Position numbers and translations under genes: made by a program. DNA of 64,000 bases from Cephalotrichum gorgonifer (Eukaryota > Ascomycota > Sordariomycetes > Microascales > Microascaceae). Within the stretch, counting starts at the first letter, position 1; the number at the start of each line of letters is the position of its first letter. The stretch spans positions 885,612 through 949,611 of the forward strand of contig ONZQ02000002.1 of the NCBI GenBank assembly GCA_900312665.1, read 5' to 3'. A model generated the notes under the pieces. That model was not told the origin of the DNA and searched no databases. It worked only from the letters and a program-made list of their open reading frames with translations. Shown here in pieces: positions 40,298 to 51,026 of this stretch.

Positions 40298-43200
40298 TCA
40301 GATGCCCGCCTCGACTCCCCCAAGTCCATCAATCCAACTCCGGACCGCAACCCGGATTGCGCTCTCGTCTTCCTCCATATTTCGCTTCTCAATCACATCT
40401 CCTATAACGTCTGCAAGCGCGGTGAGGATGACTGTTCTGCACTCATTCCGCGGCACCTCCTGCAGCGTCGCCATCCTCGGCGCATCGTCCCCCTCCCCGC
40501 TCGCCGGCGACGGATCCGCTGTCTCGGCCGTCCGAGGCTTACTATTTGACCGGGATGAGTTAGAAGACGCGGCCTTGCTGTCTCCGGCTTGGGCGATAAC
40601 CCGCTCAACCGCCTCTGCTACCATAGGGTCCACGGCCATGATCTCGTCCTCGATGAACTCCTCATCAAGCAGCCGCTCGAGTGGGAGGACGGGCGGTGTA
40701 GATTGCGCCCCGCTGTGAACACCGGGTGTTCCGTGCTGGGGACTCGCCGTTCGCTCCGTAGGCTTGGTCCTAACAAGCCGCCGATAGCGTATCCGTCGAA
40801 CCTTCCCAGTCGTCGTATCCGCAATGATGGCTGTGCTGACATCGATCCACTCGTTCTTCGAGGGCTGCTCAGTGGGCGTGCTCGGGGCAAATTGTGGCGA
40901 CGGCTCAGCCCTCATGGCCGCCTTCACCTCCCTCACAAGATCCCTCTGGGGAGGAACTGCTTGGAGTACGAAGTCGGGATGGAAAGACTGCAGCCACCCG
41001 GCACTATTGAAGGGCAGATCCCCTTCCAATGCAAGCCTACAGGCCTGTTCGAAGGAGTCCATCACCGTCCCCACCCCGGGCGTGGAGAGATAACCGCTGC
41101 TCGACGGTGAGCTTACGGCCGTGTCGAAGGAATGGGAATTCGTGAGGTAGTCCGTGAAAGGTACGTCCACGTCAATCACGCCGTCCTCGCGGTTAACCGT
41201 TGTCTTGATCTGAGTCTCAAACGGCGCGCCAGGTTCAGGCCACCTCCGAATTTGACCGGACGAGGAGTCAACGGCCTCCTCACCCGGGCCCTGGCGTAGG
41301 CCTCGTGGGGTGACCGGGTCATCGTCTCCCGGCGCCCGATCCTTATTCCTCGCCTTTGGCATCGATAGCTCCCTTACCATCTCGTCCAGCTTGTTCGGCT
41401 TGCCAGCGGCGCGCATTGAGGCCGACGGCGGTTCCGCCGGACTCGGTGGCGGCCGGAAGACGTCTCCAACAGAAGTAGTTGAGTCCCTTCTCCGAGACCC
41501 ACTCCAGAGTCCGCTAATGACGCTACCCCATCTCGAGCTCTGGCTCCGAGTGTCGGTGCTCATGATGCTTGATTGCCCGGTACTTTCCGCCCTTTGCAAC
41601 GAGCGCCTCAAGTCATCCGCTGCAACACTACTGCTGCTTCCAGGACGAGCACTCCTGCGGTTATCCGATCTATAAGTATTAGAGAAATGCGGTGTAGACG
41701 CATCCGGAGTCGTGGTAGTCGTGGCAGCCGCGCCTTTCCGATTCACTGCCTCCCCGTAGGGAATTGATAGATTCATCGTCCGTATCGACGCGGCATCGGA
41801 GCCGCGCCGCTCATGGTGTCCTTGTCCCTCCATACTCAGATGCGCCAACTGCGTTGGGATAGATGCCCGCGTGCTCTGGCTGATGGTCCGTGAATGGGAG
41901 GCCCGCCTGGGTCCGGTTCGTCGAGTCATCTTACGGCGCAATGACTCCTCCCGGACTATGGGCACGATAATAGATGGCGGGGACTGTGATAAGGGACCCA
42001 CGGAGGTAGAGGTGCTTGGCCGGTGTGGATGAATGGCAGGAATTGACTGGTGGGCAGGGAGGAAAGCCGAGAGCAAGAAGACAAATCTCCTCGCCAGCAT
42101 CTTATCCTCCGAGACGATTATCGTACGGGTAGATACAGCCAGGTCGACTTCACCTCTAGACCTCTGCTGCTGGAAATATCGTTTCCTACACCATGCAGGG
42201 CTCAAGGCCTGCAACCAATCCGTGTGCGTCGCGAGGAAGCCCGTCAATAGGCCCAGGAGAAATCGATTATCGAGCATCCCTACGCTGCGGGCCGCGAGTC
42301 TCGCCTCATCACGCCAGATACCCCAGCGACCTTGTCCGGTCACAACTCTCGCGGCCTTCAGGCCGGCAACAATCCGCGATCTCGCCTCCTGGGTCTGCTG
42401 TTGGATGATGGGATCTTGGGATAATGCGTTTGGGGGGAGTGCTATAATCTTGGCATTACTCTTCGGTGGCTTCGTCGCTTTCTGGTAATCGTCTGCTCGT
42501 CTCGAGAGCGAAGGTACCCGGTGGATACTCTGCGAAGAATTGGGGGGGTAGTTGTTAGAAATTCCCTGGTCAGCCTGTCTTAGCAGTGATACCAAGTTCG
42601 TCGCTGCCACGGACTGGAGGTGGGTGAGGGTCCTCATAATTATATCCCAATGCTGAGTGATGTAGTCCATCGGTTCATCCCCCTCAAATGGGGACGAGTC
42701 GACCGAGTCGTGTCCAGCCCACCCCGACCGTTTTGCCGAGTTGAAAGAGGAGGGGAACGAATCCTGATCGGTGAAGGAGCCAGAGCCACGGAATGGGGTC
42801 CTGGCCGTTGGCACCGGGGGGGGCGGTAGCTGGATAACAAGAACTACAGCATACATTGGAGTCCGCTTCTGCTTGATCTGGACATTTGTTTTCTTCGGCG
42901 ATGTCGAGTTGTCCCGTCGCTGGCCCGGCTTGACAGGTCTTTCACAAGACGACTGACCCTGGCTATTTTGGTCTGCAGTCGTGTCATCGAAAGGCAGAGC
43001 GACGGGGAACAGCCTTGTGATGAGAACCTTCTTCCGGTCTACCGGGCGATAGGAGAAATGCGAAGTGGTAGCAAACGAAGAGGGCGCATAGGTTGGGGAT
43101 GCAATCTCCGACGAGTAGGACTGGGCGAGCTTGCTTGACCGCATACTCGTGCGTCCAACAGAGCCCCGGCCGTCGGTGATGACGGACGCTGAATATTCGG

Positions 43201-43885
43201 CAACGCGTGCTTCAGTTGGCACGACGTGGACTTTTGTAGAAGTACCCTTATATGCCATTAACTCGGAGCTGCCGAAGATACAGCTCGTGAAAGTAGTCAG
43301 TTCTTCCCGGTACTCGCGGGCGGCACGCTGGGGGTCGGTCTCAGCAAACGAGTGCCGAGACTGGCCCTCTGGTCGACGGTCAAAGGCGCCATGGCGGAGG
43401 TGCGGGTTATCCGGCTGAATGAGGACGGGCCGTGAGCTTTGACCGATGCTGGGCTTCCGAGGGGACGGCGGGGGTCGTCGGGTGTCATGGATGGGACTCG
43501 ATGCCGCGGGGCTGACGGGACATGGATGTGTGTCAAAGAGGAGGGAGCTGCTAAACGGGCCCAGCGCATCCTGCATGATGAGGACACGAACATCGCGGGC
43601 CTCGAGTTCTAGCTCGCCATTATGATCAAAAGCGTTAGACATAGACGCTAACGGTAAGGTCGGCGTTGTCGACAATGGAAAGACCTGGTCATTCCGGTGA
43701 AGATATAGAGAATGGGGATCAGGGAAGAGAAGACTCCTGGTGTGGATGTCCTCCTGGACAGAGTCGAGAGCGGGACCAGGTCTCGACGACTGACCAGGAT
43801 GAGGCTGCTGGTCGTCTCCCGGTGTTCCAGCACCTATGCTGAAAAGCTTCCCCAGCATGCTAACAGATGCTGGTGGAGGCGCCAT
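40298..43885 (-). CDS. LST4 / folliculin-interacting protein (FNIP) homologue, 1195 aa
   Basis: Single ORF with no visible intron. The N-terminal longin-like FNIP domain is recognised by ARDVRVLIMQDALG, then the block TTFTSCIFGSSELMAYKGTSTKVHVV that aligns with the MMFGSVAMSYKGSTLKIH region of animal FNIPs. A DENN-like portion follows with RFLLGLLTGFLATHTDWLQALSP and RRFVFLLSAFLPAHQ. Long Ser/Pro/Arg-rich, low-complexity stretches separate the blocks. The C-terminal block SFHPDFVLQAVPPQRDLVREVK is typical of fungal homologues. Lst4 pairs with the folliculin homologue Lst7 at the vacuole and activates TORC1 via Rag GTPase Gtr2 on amino-acid refeeding. Confidence is good for the family. Small introns in the low-complexity parts cannot be excluded. 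Confidence 0.82.
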   Translation of the reverse strand: MAPPPASVSMLGKLFSIGAGTPGDDQQPHPGQSSRPGPALDSVQEDIHTRSLLFPDPHSLYLHRNDQVFPLSTTPTLPLASMSNAFDHNGELELEARDVRVLIMQDALGPFSSSLLFDTHPCPVSPAASSPIHDTRRPPPSPRKPSIGQSSRPVLIQPDNPHLRHGAFDRRPEGQSRHSFAETDPQRAAREYREELTTFTSCIFGSSELMAYKGTSTKVHVVPTEARVAEYSASVITDGRGSVGRTSMRSSKLAQSYSSEIASPTYAPSSFATTSHFSYRPVDRKKVLITRLFPVALPFDDTTADQNSQGQSSCERPVKPGQRRDNSTSPKKTNVQIKQKRTPMYAVVLVIQLPPPPVPTARTPFRGSGSFTDQDSFPSSFNSAKRSGWAGHDSVDSSPFEGDEPMDYITQHWDIIMRTLTHLQSVAATNLVSLLRQADQGISNNYPPNSSQSIHRVPSLSRRADDYQKATKPPKSNAKIIALPPNALSQDPIIQQQTQEARSRIVAGLKAARVVTGQGRWGIWRDEARLAARSVGMLDNRFLLGLLTGFLATHTDWLQALSPAWCRKRYFQQQRSRGEVDLAVSTRTIIVSEDKMLARRFVFLLSAFLPAHQSIPAIHPHRPSTSTSVGPLSQSPPSIIVPIVREESLRRKMTRRTGPRRASHSRTISQSTRASIPTQLAHLSMEGQGHHERRGSDAASIRTMNLSIPYGEAVNRKGAAATTTTTPDASTPHFSNTYRSDNRRSARPGSSSSVAADDLRRSLQRAESTGQSSIMSTDTRSQSSRWGSVISGLWSGSRRRDSTTSVGDVFRPPPSPAEPPSASMRAAGKPNKLDEMVRELSMPKARNKDRAPGDDDPVTPRGLRQGPGEEAVDSSSGQIRRWPEPGAPFETQIKTTVNREDGVIDVDVPFTDYLTNSHSFDTAVSSPSSSGYLSTPGVGTVMDSFEQACRLALEGDLPFNSAGWLQSFHPDFVLQAVPPQRDLVREVKAAMRAEPSPQFAPSTPTEQPSKNEWIDVSTAIIADTTTGKVRRIRYRRLVRTKPTERTASPQHGTPGVHSGAQSTPPVLPLERLLDEEFIEDEIMAVDPMVAEAVERVIAQAGDSKAASSNSSRSNSKPRTAETADPSPASGEGDDAPRMATLQEVPRNECRTVILTALADVIGDVIEKRNMEEDESAIRVAVRSWIDGLGGVEAGI

Positions 43886-45668
43886 GGTGTCGGCAACGAT
43901 CTCGTTGCAGAGGGGGGCAGTTGGTGAGATTAGACAAAGCTACAGGCCGAGCCTCATCCTTAGGGATGGACTGCGCGAGAATAGTACATAACTCTCGAGT
44001 AGGGTGCCATGGAGAGGGTGAGCCTATGGCAACATAGGGGAGGCGCGGATGGCCGACGGAGAGTTGCGCCTAGCGGTGGAAGGCGACGGCGCAGGGCGAA
44101 GGGCGAGCCGAACTCGAGTAGGTTGAGGAATGTGACGGAGGCAGTCGCGAGAGGGGGGTTACCAATATGAGGTTAGGTTGCCGAGAGGGCAGGGTAGTAA
44201 AAGACGACGCGTCCAGTTAGACTGAGATGAGCCGTTTCGGAGGGTGCGGGGGGTCTGACGAGGAAGTGGGACAGAGCTGGGATGACTGTGTGATGCCGGC
44301 AATGGGAGACCTTTTGAGATTATACGGATAAGAGGCGGGCGGTTCTTCTTGCTATCAGAGTCGCACCGCGGCCCGTTCCTCTGCTTCTGCCGTCTGAGTG
44401 GATGGGCGGTTCGTATAGTTGTGAGGTGGTGCGGCTGGTTGGCACAAGATAGTGAGAGGATTGGATGCCAACCGTGGTAGAGAGTTGGGTGGAAGCCAGT
44501 GGTGGAAGTGGGTTTGCGACTTTGGCGAGGTTCGGATGAAGGAGGTTTGGGTCTTACGACAACGGATAGTACTCGGTGATGGCGACCTCCACAGAAGTTG
44601 CTCGTATCTGGTTTTACAAGTATTACTTGGTAATGTGCGTCCTGCGCGGGCGAAAGTGGATGAAGGCTCCAAAGAAAAGAAAATAAGCCAGAAGGGATCA
44701 AGAAGTGGAATTATGTATTCTGGGGGAGATAAGAGGGTGGTAGATATGATGTTCGTTGATCGATCCCGCGCGTTGGAGAATTAATTCAAGCAAAGGCGGG
44801 AAGGTATGAAGAGCCGACATGTGGGTTGGGAACCTGGGGGGATGTCATATGCAGTAGGTCTGCGTCCCGGTCGGCTTTGGTGGTCTGGAACCCTGACTGA
44901 CTGATGTAATGTACCTTGTATCAGTACGGAGTACGTCCTAGCGCCGTTGTAGCTGTACAAGTACTCGCGCTACTTGCACACATGGATCCAGGTTGCCCGC
45001 GTGGGATGGGGATGGGGGATGGGGGCCAGCGCCCAGACTACTGGGTCGGACAAACTCAAGAAGCAGACTTGTAAGCCCAAGCCCAGGGTAGCAATCTGAG
45101 CTGGGGATAGAAAAGAAGGGCAGCTGATTATTATTACTCATATTACGACGAGGGATGAAAGTCGATGAAACGTCGATTATAATAAAAGGAAAAGCAATTT
45201 AGTGATGCTACCGTATCGTTCTCAAAGACGACCCGAGCTCGACAGCGAGGACCCGACCTCGACCCAAAAACCAGTCTACACATGTGCTAATTTCTTGGGT
45301 AAAAGGATCCAGTTGGTGGATTGCGGCTAACCCTGTCAAGTTACGACGGCCAATCCCACGCGAGCGGTGGAACCAGGCAGGGATACTCTTTACTAGTACT
45401 GAATATGAGCATGAGAACCCGCCCATACGAACAGGCGGAGGGAGGGCGCGGTCCACTGATCTCCATACTTGCTGCGAGTGCTGCCGAGAAGAATGATGCT
45501 CCGCATACGAGTATGAGTATTTACTACTCGTTGGGGATCGGACAAAGCGGCTCAGGCTGTGGGTTTAAGTACTCGTAGGTGGACCAAGCTGGCTGGACAC
45601 TCACAGATCCATGCAAGTGGAGGCGACAGGGCAGAGAGGGGCAACTTTCTCTTCAAGCGGACAAGCAG

Positions 45669-45690
45669 GTACTCGTACTCGTACTCGTAG
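45669..45690. repeat. GTACTC microsatellite-like cluster
   Basis: Three tandem GTACTC units with a trailing GTAG, the longest run of the dispersed GTAC motif family. A second cluster, at 48949-48982, has GTACTT repeated twice and mirrored GTAGTAC. Confidence 0.7.
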
Positions 45691-47365
45691 AAGCACTAAA
45701 AAGTGTACATGTAATACTCGTACTTGTGCGCACAACACGAGTTAGCGCCACCAGTCGCCAAATCTCCGATCCTGATCCCCGCCCGTCTTTCCGTCTGGAA
45801 AGACACACATCGCTTCATGAATATCCGTGTATACTCTTCGTACCTGGTCAGAAGACAAACACTCTTATCTCATCATGGCACCCTGCCAACGCCAACGAAG
45901 CATCGATGATACCGCGCTTGTACAGAAATCGTTCCTACCTGGTCGATGAGCGGACGGAGTGAAGGGGAGGGGTGTGCTCCTCCACAACCCCGCCCGATAG
46001 GTGGTGACAAATAGACCAAATATGCGGTGAGTGAGCGAGCAGCAGCGAGAGACGAGGGATCATGATTCAAGTATAGACGCTAGACATGCGCAAACACGGT
46101 CATACATATCGTGTGCTATATACGTACAAGTAGTCCAGTAGCCCGTAACTCTACGAATACTTGTAGATCCCGATGATAATTGTGTAACTCCTACGGAAAC
46201 ACATCTGTCGACTCGTATTGTGGCGGCACAATGGGTGGGCCGTCAGTGCGAGGCGGTGATGGCCGCCTTTTGTGAGGGTTTACAGTACGGAGTACGCGTA
46301 TCAGTACGAGGACAACTACCACAACCTCTCCGAGTACAAATACAGGCATAGCAAGGAGGACAGGGAAAGCGGTGGCAAGGCCCAACGGCATCGCCGCCAG
46401 ACCCAACAGCATCGCCGCCAGCTGGCTCAGCACTAGCTTGCTTAGAGGGTGGACATAGGCACGCTAGTTCGAGTACTTGTGGCAGTCAAGTCGGCGCTTT
46501 ATGGGGAGGGGCACCATTTTGGAACCCACTTCACACGTTTCCCCCCAAGCCTCCGTACTGGCATGAGTATACTCGAAGCAACGCCCGAACCATCGGGACG
46601 GACCTCACGAGACAGTCCCCCGCACCTTCCACGCGGATGAGAACGGTAGTATTCGGACTGGGCTGCGCCCAATCAAGTCAAGACTTAGTACCGTGGACCG
46701 ATCAGTACCACCACTTCGCTCTCCCCGATAAACTGAAAAGTACTATTCGGATAATGGATAGTAAGTACTTTGCTGTATTCATAACTCCCCCGAGCAATCG
46801 ACTAGCAACAAGGGTTGGCCAACCCGCCCTCGAAGCTCGTTCTCGTGACTTCTTCCGAGGGTTACAGGGCCTATCCCTGCAAGTCCTCCTCCCGCGCTGT
46901 CTCACCACCAATAATCCGAGCCAGACACGGGAGAGGGAGAGGAGAAGAATGACGCTTGCCATTCCGTGGTCACGAGAGGCAGCGGAGTGCTGGGAGTGGA
47001 GAAATAAGCTATCTCCACCATGAACACCCTGATCTCTGGTGCATTACTTAAATGTAATACAAGTAATTAATTGGCAGGTGTTCCCACACGAGACGCAACC
47101 ATGGATTGCAGTCTTAGTCGCTAGAGAAGGCCTTGTTACTAAACAACATAGAGCATCTCGCGATGACCCGAGCCAAGCACGTGGAGGCTCAGACGGGCCG
47201 CCCCATCTACGAGTCATACTCGCACATCCCTCTGTTGAGCGCGCATCATGGCCAGAAATGGATGGATGGCGATATCGTCAAGCTCGCTTCCTGTTTTGAC
47301 CACCTCGGCTAATAGTCGTACTTGTACCACATGTTGTACGAGTACAGGTACAAGGGCGACAACCA

Positions 47366-47391
47366 TCGAAGCTTCCATTTGGAAGCTTCGA
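47366..47391. repeat. Perfect hairpin, 11-bp arms and 4-base loop
   Basis: TCGAAGCTTCC - ATTT - GGAAGCTTCGA. Each arm itself contains the palindrome GAAGCTTC (a HindIII site), so the element is a palindrome of palindromes. It lies in the gene-free stretch, 12 bp after a GTAC-motif cluster. It might form a cruciform or an RNA stem; the T tract after it is too weak to call a terminator. Confidence 0.6.
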
Positions 47392-50300
47392 AGAAGGTCC
47401 GACCCTCCCGCCCCCCATGCATCGTGCCTCCACCTGCCTCGTGATAAAAGCTGCCCCTGAGCCCTGTACCCTGTCATCATTCATGCCCAACTCAGTGGCA
47501 CCTGCCCAATCTTGCCCCCATCTCCATCAAGTTCTACTGTCATCGCGTTTCAGCTCCAAGTAGATCCTGATTGTACTCGTACATACAAGTAGACAACCCG
47601 GTGCTGATCTGCTCCAAGAGAGGAAATAGTTACCACGTTCCGCCCCTGGCACTGCGCGCGAGGCAAGTCTAATACCAATCTCCGCGGCCAGGGCAGGGCG
47701 AACTTCGGGCAAGTCGGCCGCCCCGTCAGGCGCCACCGTTCCTATTCGAGCCAAATATTAATACCTACAAAGAGCATTCACCTTGCCACCAGCCTAGGGG
47801 ATAGGATCCCTGTAATCAGGCGCGGCGGCCCCATTCGGGGGGATCGACGTCGATCAAGGCCCTTCGAGAAGGGTATGCCGCACTTCCCGAGCATCAGCTC
47901 AAACCGCCATGCGCCTGTGGGCTAAGCTACGAGTACTTGTACGTGTATGGCGGGAGGGAATGAATGCGACCACGTTCCCTGTTTCCCGTTTCCCGTCACC
48001 TTCCCTGCAGGCACGAGTGCCGGCGTCCTGCAGCTTCGTCCGAATTCGAACAGCGGCATTCACCTTGCTCTGACGCAGGCAAGTTGTGGAATCGAAGGTG
48101 CTTCGACGTACGTTCCATAGCCCCGCTGCATCAATGGTTTAACTACCACCCAGTCTATTCAACGCCATGCCTCTGACCGCATTTGTGGCGCTGGAATATT
48201 CTCATTGAAAGTATGTACTTGTAAACATGTACGGATATGTTCCACGACCGTATTTGCCCAGGCGACACCCACCAACCGGCCACCTACCTATACGATTAGG
48301 TCTTGGAGGGTCGTCCCGAGCTGCAGAACTTCAGCTCCTGCTCATTTTCCCAACTCTTTTTCATCTCATGATTCATACCCAACCGGGGATCGCATCTGGG
48401 CTGCCTCGCACCTCCCACCATCAGGCGACCCGTCAGGTTAAATCCCTTCACGGCTTGGAGGACCTCCCACCACTTCGATACTCGCACCAAGTTTTGTCAA
48501 ATTGCGATAACCACCCAATGGGAATGGTGGAAAGTGGTGATATTTAGCAGCTCTTGTTTCTCGTGGCTCCTCGCCCGCTAGTTCAGAAACTATTTCGGGT
48601 CTGGGGTTAGGCACTCTTCATCCCGATACACTGGGCCCCCCTCCCTCGCATGTTTCAACAACATAATACTCCATACGTACTTGTATGCTGAGGAAGACGT
48701 CATTCCTTGCCCAGGGTTCCACAGGTTGGAGCTACTCGAGGTAATCCACCGATCGGCCTACCACATGGATCTTATTATCCCGGATGTCCGGAGATTGTCA
48801 GGTTCCAGCACCCCATTTCATTTCATGAGGTGACGGATGGGTTCCAATCCCCTGTCTCCCTGCCAGCTACTTGTATATCCGCCCAGGCAGCGGAACGCGT
48901 TATCCGAGCTGAGGGTGCGCGCCAAGAGTCGATACGATGTTTTACCCCGTACTTGTACTTGTACTATTAGTATGTAGTACAGGTATTATTATGCTCGTAT
49001 GTTGAGCTGCTCTCACGACCGGTCCAGTCACCCGCTGTGGGCCGCAATGGACGCGTGCTCGTAATAATTACGGTGTGCTCGAGTTGCATGTGTGACCAAG
49101 CATCCCTGCAGCGAGATGCATAAAGGGACCATTGTCACCATTGTTTCGGTCCCGCGGCACAGTCTGACATATCAAGTTACTCGTACGATACAAGTACTCC
49201 CACAGAATAAGCTTTTGTCCGCCTCCGACGTCAATATCCGAGGAAGCGGGGAGACATTGTGGAGCATTTTACGAGCAAGCATGAGAAGGAGCTGACGAAG
49301 GATCCGGAGCAGGCAGTATGACGAGTCAGATATTCTCCCCGTGTGTCATTACTCCAGCTCATCGGAATATGTTATTACAGCTTCGTTAATTATAAATACG
49401 CCCCCCCGAATGAGAATGTGCTACAAGTACTATCGTATGTACGCAATTTCAAGGTGAAGGGAAGGTGCGACCCACCAATGCTATCTACTCGTACGGGTGG
49501 GTACATCCTTATCGTCAGTTTGATATGAACCGGAGTATGTCTCAGTCGACCGTATCTTGTATGTTGTATCTTGTAGAGTCCTTCCCCAGGACGGGATATC
49601 CGTCTTTTAGATCATGGTTAGCACCAGACCCATTCAGCTTGCGGAAGCTGCTCCTCCCGCCGCCCAGCTAATACTTCTAGTCCCTGATCCGATCCCCACT
49701 CGGCGGTTCTCGACTCGCAAAAGTAAGGAAACCGCGACATGGGGTTCAGAGGATCGGGATCTTATCACCATATCGCGGGAGTGTCCCGTTATATCAGTGG
49801 TTTTTTCATGAGCCATCCTTCTGTCATGTGTCTCCTCAGCTCGTGCTTCAATAGATTAATTGACGAGTCCCTGTACCCTGTCGGATTCCCATGTCGATTG
49901 CCACACTGCCAATCACGGTCTGTCATACTTGCTTTTTGACGCGCCTTGCTCCATGTTCGGTATTGGACCTGGGAGTGTGGCTCGCTAATACCCTTGGCCT
50001 TCGCATTAGCTTCCCTGGACGGGGATGCAAGAGGAGGTGATCCGCCTGCAGGTAGCCCCAGCCGAGCCTTGTGTATGTCTTGCTTCTAGTATGTAGGCCT
50101 CACTTATTACACGCACAGGCGCGAAACTCCCGGACTTTGTGGAGCGTTCATCCGCCTATCAGATTTGTGGTTCCTCTACCTATCTCTTAGTCCCGCCGGA
50201 TTGGTGTGGATGAACTGTTAGTTTGTATCACGATCACGACTGCAGCCAGGGTATATGGAGAGTTCAAAGCGGAGGATGCGGGCGTAGATATATATGCCTG

Positions 50301-51026
50301 CCAGTTATCGCCTAGGCAATCCCACCTGGGATGTTAACTGCTGGTGAGTATGAGTGATTGCCGTGCCGCTTACAAGATGGGAAATGCGACTGGTGCGCCC
50401 ACGACACTCACCATGCGTCCACTACACCCATCTTCTTGCCCCACTTAGATCATATCCAGGCCATCCACATTATCGGGCTTCCTTAGAAGCACATATTAGC
50501 ATGTTAGATGGGTCTGAGACATACCAGAAGGGAGATGATGCAGGGTGTAATGGAGAGTAGATGTTTTCCGAAACCTCGGCCTCATTCTATTAATACAGTT
50601 CGGACCCGCTTCCGATAGTTTCTTAACGCTCTCCTTAAGTGAGTGGACTCGGGGAGGACGGAACCAATACAGAAACTTGCCATCCTTAGCAAAGCTAACC
50701 GGTTCGGCGAGCTACAAGTTGGGTAGGGCATCCACGTACACCAACCAACCCAACGGCAACTGGAGTTGCGATTGGGAATATAGCTAAGAAAGACATCGGT
50801 GATTATGTATGCACGTTCGATACCCCCGCAACTGATAGTGCTCTCGGAGTAGAACCTTCCGTACACTACAATTTAGTTTACATTCATGCGCCAGTCCTGT
50901 CCGTAATAGCATTTCGCCATTCCCATTCATGTACCCGCAGTCCAATATCCCGTTCCTTCGCCCCCCCTCCGACAAACGCCAGCCTATCATTGAATGTCCT
51001 AATGCAGAGGACTCATAAAGACGAGG

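Larger units (their letters stand above)
43886..51026. other. 7.1-kb region without recognisable genes
   Basis: No ORF carries a family signature; the longest (180 codons, minus, 44159-44701) lies in the presumed LST4/FNIP leader. GTACTTGTAC / GTACTCGTAC motifs are dense, for example 44954, 45669-45690, 46122, 47318-47354, 47571-47592, 47928-47947, 48211-48232, 48949-48982 and 49421. GTACGGAGTAC occurs at 44924 and 46283. A perfect hairpin lies at 47366-47391. I found no transposase, reverse transcriptase or long terminal repeats. Base composition appears ordinary for the window, arguing against heavy RIP. Confidence 0.5.

Noticed and set aside
44159..44701. 180-codon minus-strand ORF upstream of LST4/FNIP
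   Set aside because: No domain and in the presumed leader of LST4/FNIP; could at most be a leader ORF.
46637..47023. 128-codon plus-strand ORF in the 7-kb gap
   Set aside because: No signal peptide, domain or intron-supported continuation.
48826..48860. Possible tRNA T-arm (GGGTTCCAATCCCC)
   Set aside because: The flanking bases do not make a five-base stem and no acceptor, D-arm or A box can be placed.
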